Source of the DNA: JAEUHZ01 sp964552795
GTDB lineage: Bacteria > Planctomycetota > UBA1135 > GCA-002686595
DNA: 64,000 bases
Assembly (NCBI GenBank): GCA_964552795.1
Contig: CAZKIO010000002.1
Coordinates: 186,001-250,000 of the forward strand
Reading direction: 5' to 3'
Each line of letters starts with the position of its first letter. The first letter of the stretch is position 1. Both the position numbers and the translations under genes were made by a program. The notes below the pieces were generated by a model, which made no database searches, was not told the origin of the DNA, and saw nothing but the letters and a program-made list of their open reading frames with translations. Shown here piece by piece: positions 26,311 to 35,561 of this stretch.

Positions 26311-27410
26311 GGGTCCTGCACTTCATCACGACGCTCGACGTGGGCGGCGCCGAGATGCACCTGCTCGCGCAGGTGCGCGGGCAGGTCGCCGCGGGACACG
26401 CCGTGAGCGTCGCCTGGTGGAAGGGCGCGGGGTCGCTGGCGCCTGAGTTCGCCGCCGCCGGGGCGCACGTCGCGGGGCGCTTGTCGTTCGCCGGCCTGCT
26501 GCGCGCGCTGCGCTCCGCCGACCTCGTGCACACGCACCTGCTCAAGGCCGACGCCGCGGGAGCGCTCGCGGCGCTCGCGACCGGTCGCCGCCGCCGGCTG
26601 GTGAGCAGCAAGCACAACGACGAGCAGATCCTGCGCCGGCCCTGGGTGTCGCGCGTGCACGGCTGGCTGGGCAACGTCCCCGAGCGCGTGATCGTGCTCT
26701 CCGACCACGTCGGCCGCTTCGTCCGCCAGTTCGGGCGTGTCGACGCGGCGCGCATGCGGCGCATCTACTACGGTCTGGACCCGGCCCCCTTCGCCGCCGC
26801 GCGCACGGCTCCCGCGGACCGGCGCCGCGAGCTGCGCGCGTCATTCGGCTTCCAGGAGCAGGACACCGTCATGGTGTGCGTCGCGCGCTTCGCGCCCCAG
26901 AAGGCGCACGACGTGCTGCTGCGCGCGTTCGCGGCCGCGCGCGGCAAGGAGCCGGGCCTGCGCCTGCTCCTGGTCGGCGACGATCCGTTCGGCGACGGGC
27001 GCGAGCGCGCGCAGGCGCTGGCCGGCGAGCTGGGGCTGGGCGGCGCGTGCGTCTTCGCCGGGATCCGCCGCGACGTCCCGGCGTTGATGGCGGCTTCCGA
27101 ACTGTTCGTGATGTGCTCCCTGTGGGAGGGCCTGGGCCTCGTGTTTCTCGAGGCGATGGCGACCGGATTGCCGGTGCTGGCGACGGACGTCTCCGCCGTG
27201 CCCGAGGTCGTCGTCCACGGCGAGACGGGCGTGCTCGTGCCGCCGGCCGACGACGCCGCGCTGGCCGCGGCGATGGTGGATCTCGCGCGCGATCCGGACC
27301 GGCGCGCGCGGCTGGGACGCGCGGGCGTCGAGCGGGTGCGCGCGCGCTTCGGCCTGGAACGGATGGTCCAGGAGACCTTGGCCGTCTACGGCGAGCTGCC
27401 CGGCGCCTGA
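26307..27410 (+). CDS. GT4-family glycosyltransferase
   Basis: A 367-residue GT-B enzyme. It begins 'VRVLHFITTLDVGGAEMHLL', the common GGAE acceptor-loop form. It contains 'RVRARFGLERMVQETL' at the end and the donor-site motif 'EGLGLVFLEAMATGLPVLAT'. The GTG start is embedded in the previous stop codon (GTGA overlap), implying translational coupling. It probably adds the second or third sugar of the repeat unit; specificity cannot be read from sequence. Confidence 0.9.
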   Translation: MRVLHFITTLDVGGAEMHLLAQVRGQVAAGHAVSVAWWKGAGSLAPEFAAAGAHVAGRLSFAGLLRALRSADLVHTHLLKADAAGALAALATGRRRRLVSSKHNDEQILRRPWVSRVHGWLGNVPERVIVLSDHVGRFVRQFGRVDAARMRRIYYGLDPAPFAAARTAPADRRRELRASFGFQEQDTVMVCVARFAPQKAHDVLLRAFAAARGKEPGLRLLLVGDDPFGDGRERAQALAGELGLGGACVFAGIRRDVPALMAASELFVMCSLWEGLGLVFLEAMATGLPVLATDVSAVPEVVVHGETGVLVPPADDAALAAAMVDLARDPDRRARLGRAGVERVRARFGLERMVQETLAVYGELPGA

Positions 27411-27475
27411 GGCTCCCGGGCCCGGCCCCGCGGCTTGTGCGCGGCGCGCCTCCGGTCGGCCCCCGCGGACGGCCG

Positions 27476-27973
27476 ATGGATTCCTTCCTGCCCGGACCGG
27501 GCGGGAAGCGCATGCAGGGCCTGCTCCCGATCCCGTCCGACGCCGACGCTCCCGAACAGCGGCGCGGCGCGGATCGTCGGCGGCGGCCGACGCCGCGCTT
27601 CTCGATGTTCGCACTGCGCGGCGGCCGGCGCCGCGGCGCGCGGCGCGAGCACGAGCGGGAGGGCAGCTTCATCGACGTCTACCCCTCGGGTCTCCTGCTG
27701 GCGATCCTGTGGGTCGTGCTGATGAACGCCTGCGACAGCTTCTTCACGCTGATCCACCTGCAGGGCGGCGGCACCGAGGTGAACCCCGTCGCGGCGATGC
27801 TGCTCAACACCGGGCGCACCGGATTCGTCGTGCTGAAGTCGGGCGTGATCGCCACGGCGCTGCTGGTGCTGTGCGTGCACAAGAACTTCCACCTGGCGCG
27901 TGTGGGACTGTGGGCGGCGGCCGGCGCCTACACCCTGCTCTTCGCGTACCACCTCCTGCTGTTCGTGATCTGA
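27476..27973 (+). CDS. DUF5658-like small membrane protein
   Basis: A 165-residue protein. The first 60 residues are basic and disordered-looking (RRGADRRRRPTPRF, GGRRRGARREHERE). They are followed by three or four hydrophobic helices: 'GLLLAILWVVLMNACDSFFT', 'VLKSGVIATALLVLCVHKNF', and 'LWAAAGAYTLLFAYHLLLFV'. 'MNACDSFFTLIHLQGGGTEVNP' is the DUF5658 signature (N..D...T......E.NP). ATG at 27476; no ribosome binding site stands out. It sits between glycosyltransferases and a kinase. Function unknown. Confidence 0.7.
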   Translation: MDSFLPGPGGKRMQGLLPIPSDADAPEQRRGADRRRRPTPRFSMFALRGGRRRGARREHEREGSFIDVYPSGLLLAILWVVLMNACDSFFTLIHLQGGGTEVNPVAAMLLNTGRTGFVVLKSGVIATALLVLCVHKNFHLARVGLWAAAGAYTLLFAYHLLLFVI

Positions 27974-28008
27974 GCGCTGCCGCGATGGCCCGGCGCCGCG
28001 CGGGGCCG

Positions 28009-28014
28009 TAGGCT
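28009..28014 (+). promoter_or_regulatory. candidate -10 element (TAGGCT) for the Ser/Thr kinase gene
   Basis: TAGGCT lies 39 nt before the ATG at 28054, giving a predicted leader of about 32 nt. Confidence 0.45.
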
Positions 28015-28053
28015 GGACGCCGCCGCGCCGCATCCCGCGCGGTCCACCCTGCG

Positions 28054-30534
28054 ATGGCGGCCGATCCCCGTGGCTGGCCGGACATTCCCGGCTACCAGTT
28101 CGAACGCCTGCTCGGCAGCGGCGGCAACGGCGCCGTGTACCTGGCGCGCGAGAGCGCCGGCGAACGCCGGCGCGTGGCCGTCAAGGTGCTGCACGACGGA
28201 CGCGCGCTGCGCGCCAAGGACCTGCGTCGATTCGTGCGCGAAGGGCGCCTGGGCGGCGAGCTGCGGCACGCGCACATCGCTCCGGTGCTGGGCTGGGGCG
28301 AGTGGGAAGGGCGGCCGTACCTCGTGCTGGAGCACATCCCGGGCGTGCCGCTGTCCGAGGTGCTCGCGCGCCGCCCGCAGAGCGGCGAGTCGCTGGCGTT
28401 CGTGCTGCGCGTCCTGGCGCAGGCGGCACGCGCGCTGGAGCACGCGCACGCGCACGGCGTCGTGCACCGCGACGTCAAGCCGGCCAACATCCTGGTGCGC
28501 GAGGACGGCCACGCCTTCCTGATCGATTTCGGCATCGCGCGGCACCTCGACGCGGCGAGCCAGTTGACGTCCTCGGGCGTGGTGATGGGGACGCCCTGGT
28601 ACATGTCGCCGGAGCAGATCGTGGGCGACGCGGCGCAGGTCGGTCCGGCGACGGACGTGTACGCGCTGGGCGTGTGCGCGTACGAGGCCGCCACCGGCTT
28701 GTGGCCCTTCTACGGCGACAACCTGGAGGAGCTGCGCGAGCGCGTGCTGCACCAGGAAGCGCCTTCGCTGGCCCAGGTCGCGCCGGAGGTGCCGCGGGCG
28801 CTGGATCCGGTGTGCCAGCGCGCGCTGGAGAAGCGTCCCGAGCACCGCTACCGCTCGGCGGGCGAGCTGGCGGAGGACCTCGAGCGCATCGCCAACGGAC
28901 TCGCGCCGCGCGCCGGCAGACTGGCGCCGCGCTGGCATCGGCTGCAGCGCGCCTTCACGCGGCGGCGGGTGGGCCTGCTCGCGGCGGGCCTCCTGGGCGC
29001 CGTGCTGCTGGCCGTGTGGGCCGGCCGCTCGGCGCTGGAGTCACGCCTGCGCGAACTGGATGCGGAGGTCGGCCTCTCGTGCCACCGCGCGCAGTCGGCC
29101 TTCGAGGTCGAGGATCCCGAGGAGGCGCTGGCGCGTGCGGACGAAGCCGTCCAGCGCGATCCCGACAGCCTGCGCGCTCGTCTCACGCGCGCGTCGTTGC
29201 ACGCGCAACTCGAACAGGTCGGTCGCGCGGAGGAGGACCTGCTCGTCGCCGGGCGGCTCCTGGACGAGCGAGGCGCCGGACCCGGGGATCCGCGCCGGCG
29301 CTACGCACGCGCGCTGCACCTGGCCGGACTCAGGCGGATCGCCGCCGCGCTGGACATCTTGCGGCCGCTCACGGAGCAGGACCTGGATCGCGACGTCGAC
29401 CTGCGGCTGGAGCTCAACGCGGCCTACTTCACGCGCTTCCAGCTCGAGCGCGAGGAGGGGCACCTGGGCAGCGCGCGCTGGTCCCTCGAACGCTACCTGG
29501 GCACGCTGCGCAGCGGCGGCCTCCTGCGCGCGATCCTCGAAGCCCAGTTGCGCGCGTTGGACGGCGACCACGCGCACGCGCTGGCGGCGCTGCGGCCGCT
29601 GCGCGATCTGCCGGACGTCGCCGAGAGCCCGCGCATGCGCGCGCGCATCGAACGCCGCATGGCGATCCTCCACCAGGCGCTCGGCGACCGACGGTCGGCC
29701 AGGGAGTGCCTCGAGGGGGCGCTGCGCGCCTTGCCCGAGGACGCGGCCTCGCTGCTCGATCTCGCGGCCCTGGTGCTGGACGGCGGCGATCTGGAGCGCG
29801 CCGAGACGCTGGCGCGCCGCGGCCTGGAACTGGATCCCCACCGCGCCGTCGGCCACGTCGTGCTCGGCGTCCTCGCCTGGAACCGCATCGACGAACGTGC
29901 CGCGATCGACCACCTGCAGATGGCGTTGCGCCTCGAGCCCGCGCAGCCCCGCGCGCGGGCCGTGATGGGCTGGATGCTGTACTTCGTCGGATGCGAGGCG
30001 GCCCTGCACGGGCGCGAGGACGAAGCCGAGGCCTGCTACCGCGAAGCGTGCCGCGTCGACCCGCACGAGTTCGCCTCGCGCGTGTCGCTGGCGCTGGTCG
30101 AGGATCGCGAGGGTCGTCCGGAGCGCGCGCGGGAGCATCTGCGCCACTCGCTGGATGCGCTGAGCCTGCGCCTGTTGGGACGTCCTCGACCCGGCAAGCC
30201 GGGCGCGTGGGGCGACCGCGATCTCTCGGTGCGCCTGGTCGTCACGCCCGAGGTCGCGGCGCTGATCCTGGGCGCGCGCATCCTGGCGTTGCACTACGCC
30301 AGCCAGGACGGCGACGAACCTCTCGCCTGTCTCGCGCTGGAGCTGCCCGGATCGCGAGCGGACGCGGCGTTGGAGCCACGGCTACTCCTGCTGCTCGCGC
30401 GCACGCTGGCCGCGAGCCCGCTCGACGTCGTGCGCGACTGCATCGAGGCCCGCCGGACCCTGCGGGGCTGTCCCGCCGGCCTGGACGGGATCGGGGACGT
30501 CGAGGAGTTGATCGCGGCCAACTGCGGAGGTTGA
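28054..30534 (+). CDS. membrane Ser/Thr protein kinase with TPR-like repeats
   Basis: An 826-residue PknB-type kinase. Gly-rich loop GSGGNGAV (21-28), catalytic-site Lys44 in VAVKVL, HRDVKPAN (138-145) with Asp140, DFG (158-160), and 'GTPWYMSPEQ' are all present, so it should be active. A single membrane helix is seen near residues 308-328 ('GLLAAGLLGAVLLAVWAG'). The remaining 490 residues are helical repeats resembling TPRs ('ALARADEAVQRDPDSLRARL', 'AETLARRGLELDPHRAVGHV') and would lie outside the membrane. It stands inside the polysaccharide locus and may sense or regulate envelope synthesis; this is inference. Confidence 0.92.
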   Translation: MAADPRGWPDIPGYQFERLLGSGGNGAVYLARESAGERRRVAVKVLHDGRALRAKDLRRFVREGRLGGELRHAHIAPVLGWGEWEGRPYLVLEHIPGVPLSEVLARRPQSGESLAFVLRVLAQAARALEHAHAHGVVHRDVKPANILVREDGHAFLIDFGIARHLDAASQLTSSGVVMGTPWYMSPEQIVGDAAQVGPATDVYALGVCAYEAATGLWPFYGDNLEELRERVLHQEAPSLAQVAPEVPRALDPVCQRALEKRPEHRYRSAGELAEDLERIANGLAPRAGRLAPRWHRLQRAFTRRRVGLLAAGLLGAVLLAVWAGRSALESRLRELDAEVGLSCHRAQSAFEVEDPEEALARADEAVQRDPDSLRARLTRASLHAQLEQVGRAEEDLLVAGRLLDERGAGPGDPRRRYARALHLAGLRRIAAALDILRPLTEQDLDRDVDLRLELNAAYFTRFQLEREEGHLGSARWSLERYLGTLRSGGLLRAILEAQLRALDGDHAHALAALRPLRDLPDVAESPRMRARIERRMAILHQALGDRRSARECLEGALRALPEDAASLLDLAALVLDGGDLERAETLARRGLELDPHRAVGHVVLGVLAWNRIDERAAIDHLQMALRLEPAQPRARAVMGWMLYFVGCEAALHGREDEAEACYREACRVDPHEFASRVSLALVEDREGRPERAREHLRHSLDALSLRLLGRPRPGKPGAWGDRDLSVRLVVTPEVAALILGARILALHYASQDGDEPLACLALELPGSRADAALEPRLLLLLARTLAASPLDVVRDCIEARRTLRGCPAGLDGIGDVEELIAANCGG

Positions 30535-30546
30535 CCCGGCCGCGCG

Positions 30547-31110
30547 CTACTTGCGCCGCCGCTTGCCGCGCAGCCGGCCGCGCACGACGTCGCGCGCGAT
30601 GCGCAAGCCGTACTTCAGCCCGAGCTCGAGGCCCTCCTGGAACGCGCGGCGCACCGGATCCGTGGCCGGGTCGGGCGCCGGCGCCGCGGTGGGTGGCTCG
30701 ACATCCTCGAGCTGGTAGCTCCGGCAGGGGAAGGTGTCGACCGTGCGGCTGTTGGCGATCTCGTTGCCGTCGACGTCCACCAGCCAGGCCGCGATCTTGC
30801 CCTGCAGGCACTTGCCGTAGCCCGAGCCGCGACACTCGATGGTCAGCGTCGCCTTGAACGTGTCCGTCACCTCGTCCCAGTGCAGCGTGCGCAGCGGGTG
30901 GACGAACAGGTCGCGGTCGGGATACGGCGTGACCGTCGAGGTGTCGTGCGTGTGGCAGTCGTGGTCGTACTGGAGGCGGACGTAGTAGACCGTCGCGGCG
31001 TTCGCGTCGGCCTTGGCGCCGGTGCGCGTGATCACGTCCTCGATGGTGATCTGGTAGGGGATGCGATGCGGGATCTGCTTGGAGAGCGGGTACAGGCGGG
31101 CGAAGACCAC
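30547..31110 (-). CDS. uncharacterised 187-residue protein with basic tail
   Basis: Not recognised. The GTG start at 31110 has GAGGAGC 4 nt upstream. The protein has no signal peptide or membrane helix. A beta-rich central part contains 'VYYVRLQYDHDCHTHDTS', 'FKATLTIECRGSGYGKCLQG', and 'IAAWLVDVDGNEIANSRTV'. A Pro/Ala linker is followed by a helical tail ending RLRGKRRRK. It is transcribed against the surrounding polysaccharide genes, 12 bp from the kinase stop. The final Lys/Arg cluster could bind nucleic acid or membrane lipid, but that is a guess. Confidence 0.65.
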   Translation of the reverse strand: MVFARLYPLSKQIPHRIPYQITIEDVITRTGAKADANAATVYYVRLQYDHDCHTHDTSTVTPYPDRDLFVHPLRTLHWDEVTDTFKATLTIECRGSGYGKCLQGKIAAWLVDVDGNEIANSRTVDTFPCRSYQLEDVEPPTAAPAPDPATDPVRRAFQEGLELGLKYGLRIARDVVRGRLRGKRRRK

Positions 31111-31154
31111 GGTTGCTCCTCAGGGCTGGGGGGGCGGGGAAGCGCTCCGGTTCC

Positions 31155-31160
31155 AGGCTA
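31155..31160 (-). promoter_or_regulatory. candidate -10 element (TAGCCT) for the 187-residue protein
   Basis: TAGCCT lies 44 nt before the GTG at 31110, back to back with the plus-strand element at 31214. Confidence 0.4.
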
Positions 31161-31213
31161 CCCTCGTTGGACGGGGCCGCAACCTCCGGCGTGGCACCGG
31201 CTTGGGCCGTGCG

Positions 31214-31219
31214 TATGCT
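31214..31219 (+). promoter_or_regulatory. candidate -10 element (TATGCT) for the second glycosyltransferase block
   Basis: TATGCT lies 42 nt before the ATG at 31262. It would drive the four tightly overlapping glycosyltransferase genes that follow. Confidence 0.4.
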
Positions 31220-31261
31220 GCCCCGCTCGGCGCACCCTCGCGCCCTCGCCACCACTCCCCG

Positions 31262-32428
31262 ATGCGCATCGCACGAGTCCTCACGCGCCTCAACCTGGGC
31301 GGCCCCGCGCGCCAGGCGCTGGCCGGCGACGCCCTGCTCCGGGAGCGCGGGCACGAGGTGCGCGCGTTCGTCGGACGCTCGCTCGCCGGCGAGGGCGATC
31401 TGTTCGACGCCTACCAGGACCGCGGCCTCGCGGTCGAGCGCGTGCCCGGGCTGGGCCGCGGCATCACCGGTCTGGGCGACCTGCGCGCCTTGGCCGCGCT
31501 GCGCCGGCGCCTGCGCGCGTTCCAGCCCGACGTCGTGCACACGCACGCCAGCAAGGCCGGCGCGATCGGCCGGCGCGCGGCCCGCGCGGTGCCGGCGGCT
31601 GCGATCGTGCACACGTTCCACGGCCACGTGCTGGAGCAGTACTTCACGCCGGCCGTCGCGCGCGGGCTGGCGGCAATCGAGCGGCGCCTCGCGCGTGCGA
31701 CGGACCGGATCGTGGCCGTGTCGCACGCGACCGCCGAGGATCTCTTGCGGCTGCGCGTCGTCGAGGACGAGCGGCGCCTCGTCGTGATCCCGCCGGGCAT
31801 CGACCTCGATCCGTTCCTCTCGATCGCCGGGCGCGACGGCGCGCTGCGGCGCGAGATCGGGGCCGCGCAGGACGACTGCGTCGCCGGCGTCGTCGGGCGG
31901 CTCGCCGATGTGAAGCGGCCGGAGTGGGCGCTCGACGTGTTCGAGCTGCTCGCCGCGCGCTACCCGCGCCTGCACCTCGTCTTCATCGGCGACGGCGACC
32001 AGCGCGCGCTGGTCGAGCGCCGGATCCGCGCCCTGCCGACCGCGCTGCAACCGCGCGCGCACCTGCTCGGCGCGCGCGGCGACATGCGGCCGGTCCTCGC
32101 CGACCTCGACCTCGTGTTGCTGACCTCGCGCTCCGAGGGCCTGCCCGTGGCGCTGATCGAGGCCGCCGCCGCGGGCAAGCCGGTGGTCGCCGCGAACGTG
32201 GGCGGAGTCTGCGAGATCGTCGCGCACGAGCGCACGGGGTTCCTCGGCGCGACCGTCGACGAGCTGGCCTTCGGACTGGCGCAACTGCTCGACGCGCCGG
32301 CGACCTGGCCGGCGATCGCGGTGCGGGCGCGCATGCGCGTCGAGAGCCGGCACAGCGCGCGCGCGCTGGCCGACCGGCTGGAGGCGCTGTACCGCACCGT
32401 CGTGGAGGAACGCGCGTGCGCCTCATGA
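31262..32428 (+). CDS. GT4-family glycosyltransferase
   Basis: A 388-residue GT-B enzyme. It opens 'MRIARVLTRLNLGGPARQAL', contains 'PDVVHTHASKAGAIGRRAAR' and 'ARATDRIVAVSHATAEDLL', and has donor-site 'EGLPVALIEAAAAGKPVVAA'. It is similar in plan to the enzyme at 25177. ATG at 31262 is chosen because the longer frame upstream has no conserved sequence. Its end overlaps the next gene by 13 bp. The role is elongation of the surface polysaccharide. Confidence 0.9.
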   Translation: MRIARVLTRLNLGGPARQALAGDALLRERGHEVRAFVGRSLAGEGDLFDAYQDRGLAVERVPGLGRGITGLGDLRALAALRRRLRAFQPDVVHTHASKAGAIGRRAARAVPAAAIVHTFHGHVLEQYFTPAVARGLAAIERRLARATDRIVAVSHATAEDLLRLRVVEDERRLVVIPPGIDLDPFLSIAGRDGALRREIGAAQDDCVAGVVGRLADVKRPEWALDVFELLAARYPRLHLVFIGDGDQRALVERRIRALPTALQPRAHLLGARGDMRPVLADLDLVLLTSRSEGLPVALIEAAAAGKPVVAANVGGVCEIVAHERTGFLGATVDELAFGLAQLLDAPATWPAIAVRARMRVESRHSARALADRLEALYRTVVEERACAS

Positions 32429-33549
32429 TGGTGTCGGGAGACCGGCAGTCCGTGCTGGGCGAGAAGGGACCCTTCGACGTGCTGCAAGGCGAGTTCTCGC
32501 GGCACTTCGAGCGCATCGACGTCCTGTGCCCGCGTCCGCCGCGTCCCCCAACCGTGGAGTGCATCCACGGCAACGTGCACCTGCACCCGGCGCCGGTGGG
32601 CCGCGCGCGCATGGTCGGCTGGATCGCCGAGGCCGGCCGGCGCCTGATCGCCGCGCACGGTCACGCGCTGATCGTCAGCCACGACTACGGCTGGTTCTAC
32701 AACGGCCTGGGCAGCGCGCGCCTCGCGCGGCGCACCGGCGTGCCGTACCTGTCGGAGATCCACCACGTCCCCGGCCATCCGGTCGCCGCGGACTGGCGCG
32801 AGCGCTTCGATCGCCGCGTCGCGCGCGCCTACGTGCGCTGGGCGCGCACGCGCGCCGCGGCGTTCCGCGTCGTCAACCACGTCGAGATGCCGGCGCTGCT
32901 GCGGGGTTGGGGCGTGCCCGACGCGATGATCCGCGTGATCCCGTCCTTGTACATCGACCTCGCGGTGTTCCGCCCGGCCGCCGAGCCGCCGCCGATCGAG
33001 CAGGACGTGTGCTTCGTGGGCCGCATGGTGAACAACAAGGGCCTCGACCGCATCGTCGACGCCCTGGCGCTGCTGGCCGCGCGCGGCGAGCGGCGCTCGG
33101 CGCTGTTCGTCGGTCGCGGACCGCTGCGCGCGGCGACCGAGGCGCGTGCGCGGGCGCGCGGCATCGACGCGCGCTTCGTGGACTGGATCGGCACGCCGGA
33201 GGACCTGGCGGCGGTGTACCGCGCCAGCGGACTGGTCGTGTGCGCGTCGACGTGCGAGGGCGGGCCGCGCTTCACGGTCGAGGCCATGGCCTGCGGCACG
33301 CCGGTGGTCAGCACGCGCGTGGGCATCATGGGCGAGCTGCTCGCCGGCGGACGCGCGGGCGCGCTGGCGGGGTTCGACGTCGCCAGCCTGGCGGACGCGA
33401 TCCACGGCGTGCTGGCCGACCCCGCGCACCGGCGCGCGCTGGGGGAGCAGGGCCACGCCAGCGCGCAGCGCTTCGAGCGGCGCGCCGCGATCGCGGCCTA
33501 CGCCGAGGCCGTGAAGGGCCTGGCGGCCGAGGCGCGGAGGCGCGCGTGA
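32416..33549 (+). CDS. GT4-family glycosyltransferase
   Basis: A 377-residue glycosyltransferase. Start GTG at 32416 is favoured by GGAGG 7 nt upstream; an ATG at 32425 in an ATGA overlap is the alternative. 'VSGDRQSVLGEKGPFDVLQG' and 'LSEIHHVPGHPVAADWRERF' lie in the acceptor half. 'DVCFVGRMVNNKGLDRIVDAL' and 'EGGPRFTVEAMACGTPVVST' lie in the donor half. It overlaps both neighbours, so it is part of a coupled glycosyltransferase operon. Confidence 0.88.
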   Translation: MRLMMVSGDRQSVLGEKGPFDVLQGEFSRHFERIDVLCPRPPRPPTVECIHGNVHLHPAPVGRARMVGWIAEAGRRLIAAHGHALIVSHDYGWFYNGLGSARLARRTGVPYLSEIHHVPGHPVAADWRERFDRRVARAYVRWARTRAAAFRVVNHVEMPALLRGWGVPDAMIRVIPSLYIDLAVFRPAAEPPPIEQDVCFVGRMVNNKGLDRIVDALALLAARGERRSALFVGRGPLRAATEARARARGIDARFVDWIGTPEDLAAVYRASGLVVCASTCEGGPRFTVEAMACGTPVVSTRVGIMGELLAGGRAGALAGFDVASLADAIHGVLADPAHRRALGEQGHASAQRFERRAAIAAYAEAVKGLAAEARRRA

Positions 33550-34604
33550 GGCTGCTCTTCCTGACGCAGGTGCTCGACGCGGGGGACGCGGTCCTGGGAT
33601 TCGTGCCGCGCTGGGTCGCGGCCCTGGCGCGCAACGTGGAGCAGGTGCGCGTCGTGGCGCTCGAGATCGGCGACACGTCGGGGCTGCCGGCGAACGTGGA
33701 CTGGCGCGCGATCGGGCGGCGCGGAACGCTGCGCCGCTGGCTCCGCTACCGCGGCGTCCTGCGCGAAGCGCTCGTGCGCGATCGTTTCGATTGTGTGCTG
33801 GCGCACATGGTGCCGCGGTACGCCCTGGTGGCCGAGGGCCCCGCGCGGGCCGCCGGGGCCGGTCTTTACCTGTGGTACACGCACGCCGGCGTGGACGCGC
33901 GCCTGGAGCGCGCCGCGCGCGCCGTCGACAAGATCTTCACCGCAAGTCGCGAGTCGCTGCGGATCGATACTCCCCGCGCGGTGGTGACGGGTCACGGCAT
34001 CGACCTGGACCACTTCGAAGGCAGGGGGGAAGAGGCGGCGCGGCCGCCGCGCGTGTTGGCCGTGGGGAGGCTGACGCCCGCGAAGGATCCGCTCACCGTG
34101 ATCGAAGCGGTGCGGATCCTCGCGGCGCGCGGGCGGGACGTGCACCTCGACCTCGTCGGAGGAGGCTTGACGGTGGCAGACAAGGTGTACGGGGAACGCG
34201 TTCGCGCGGCAGCCGCGGGGCTGGGGCAGCGCGTGGCGCTGGAAGGCGAGGTGCCCTACCGCGAGATCCCGGGCTGGTACCGGCGCGCGAGCGTCGTGGT
34301 CAACGCCAGCTCGACGGGCAGCCTGGACAAGGTCGTGCTGGAGGCGATGGCCTCGCGGCGTCCGTTCGTGTCGTCGAACGCGGCGGTTCCGCCGCTGGTC
34401 GCGGAGCTTGGCGCGGACGCCGCCAGCCTGTGCTTCGAGCACGGTTCCGCGGAGGAACTCGCCGGCCGGCTGGAAGCGCACCTCGACGCGGACTCCGCGC
34501 GGCGCGCGGACCTGGGCCGCCGCCTGCAGGACATCGTGCGGCGCGACCACGAGGTCGAGCGGCTGGCGCGGCGGCTGGTCGTCGAGATGGAGGCCCGGCC
34601 ATGA
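33546..34604 (+). CDS. GT4-family glycosyltransferase
   Basis: A 352-residue GT-B enzyme beginning 'VRLLFLTQVLDAGDAVLGFV'. It has the donor-half features 'VLAVGRLTPAKDPLTVIEAV' and 'SLDKVVLEAMASRRPFVSSN'. The usual first Glu of the EX7E motif is replaced (GSLDKVVLE), so it is slightly divergent. The GTG start overlaps the preceding TGA, and the end overlaps the next gene by ATGA. Confidence 0.85.
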   Translation: MRLLFLTQVLDAGDAVLGFVPRWVAALARNVEQVRVVALEIGDTSGLPANVDWRAIGRRGTLRRWLRYRGVLREALVRDRFDCVLAHMVPRYALVAEGPARAAGAGLYLWYTHAGVDARLERAARAVDKIFTASRESLRIDTPRAVVTGHGIDLDHFEGRGEEAARPPRVLAVGRLTPAKDPLTVIEAVRILAARGRDVHLDLVGGGLTVADKVYGERVRAAAAGLGQRVALEGEVPYREIPGWYRRASVVVNASSTGSLDKVVLEAMASRRPFVSSNAAVPPLVAELGADAASLCFEHGSAEELAGRLEAHLDADSARRADLGRRLQDIVRRDHEVERLARRLVVEMEARP

Positions 34605-35509
34605 CGCAGCTCAGCGTGGTGATCGCCGCACGCGACCGGCGCGCGCACCTGCGCGGCTGCCTGGAGTCGCTCAAGCGCGGCCTGCCGCTGTCCTCCGAGG
34701 TGCTGGTGATCGACGACGGCAGCCGCGACGGCTCCGCGCGCATGGTCGCGGACGAGTTCCCGCACGTGCGCCTCGTGCAGAACGCGCAGCCCCGCGGGCG
34801 GGTCGCCGCGCGCAACCAGGGCGTGCGCATGGCGCGCGGCGCCTACGTCCTGTTCCTCGACCCGGACACGCGCGTCGAGGAGTCGGCGGTGCGGCGCATG
34901 CTGGCCTTCCTGGAGGTCAACCTGCGCTACGGCGCCGTCACGGCGCGCTTCCTGGACGGCGACGGCGCGACGCGCGGCGCGCTGCGGCGCTTTCCGAACC
35001 TGTGGACGCCGTTGTGGTGCGGGACCTTCCTCGAGCGGCTCGTGCCGGACGCCGGCGAGGTGCGCCGGCACTACGCGCACGACTTCGATTACGACGCGGT
35101 CAGCGAGGTCGAGGACGCGCCGCTCGCCTGCCTCTTGATGCGGCGGCGGGCACTGGGCCGCAACGACCCGCTCGACGAGTCGCTGGGCGCGAGCTACTGC
35201 GGCGTCGACCTGTGCCGCAGCCTGTGGCGTTCGGGCTGGCGCATCGCGTACCTGCCCGACGCCTGGGTCACGCACTTCGACTCGCTGGAGTTCGACGACC
35301 CCGAGCAGAGCCTGGAAGCCGTCCAGCGCGACCGGCTGGCGTACTACCGCAAGCACCACGGACGGGCCGCCGGCTGGTGGCTCAAGGCCTGCGTCGCGTT
35401 CGGCGTGGCGGAGGGCTTCGTCCGGGAGTGCTACCGCCGGGCCGAGGGCTTCCCCGAGGAGCCGCTCGCACCGCTCTGGCAGGGCTTCGCCGGCATCCTG
35501 CGCGCTTGA
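34601..35509 (+). CDS. GT2-family glycosyltransferase
   Basis: A 302-residue GT-A fold enzyme. 'LSVVIAARDRRAHLRGCLES', 'EVLVIDDGSRDGSARMV', and 'ARNQGVRMARGAYVLFLDPD' with a D-x-D metal motif are diagnostic of GT2 rhamnosyl/glucosyl-type transferases. 'CLLMRRRALGRNDPLDES' and the 'WRSGWRIAYLPDAWVTHF' element resemble WcaA/RfbN-like enzymes. ATGA overlap with the previous gene indicates coupling. It is the only inverting GT2 enzyme in this locus. Confidence 0.9.
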   Translation: MTQLSVVIAARDRRAHLRGCLESLKRGLPLSSEVLVIDDGSRDGSARMVADEFPHVRLVQNAQPRGRVAARNQGVRMARGAYVLFLDPDTRVEESAVRRMLAFLEVNLRYGAVTARFLDGDGATRGALRRFPNLWTPLWCGTFLERLVPDAGEVRRHYAHDFDYDAVSEVEDAPLACLLMRRRALGRNDPLDESLGASYCGVDLCRSLWRSGWRIAYLPDAWVTHFDSLEFDDPEQSLEAVQRDRLAYYRKHHGRAAGWWLKACVAFGVAEGFVRECYRRAEGFPEEPLAPLWQGFAGILRA

Positions 35510-35561
35510 TCCGGCCTCCTGGTTGAGTCGGCGCGCGCGAGCGCCGATCATCGCAGCCTGC

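Noticed and set aside
28092..30294. Large minus-strand open frames opposite the Ser/Thr kinase
   Set aside because: Shadow frames of a well-defined kinase gene; no motifs of their own.
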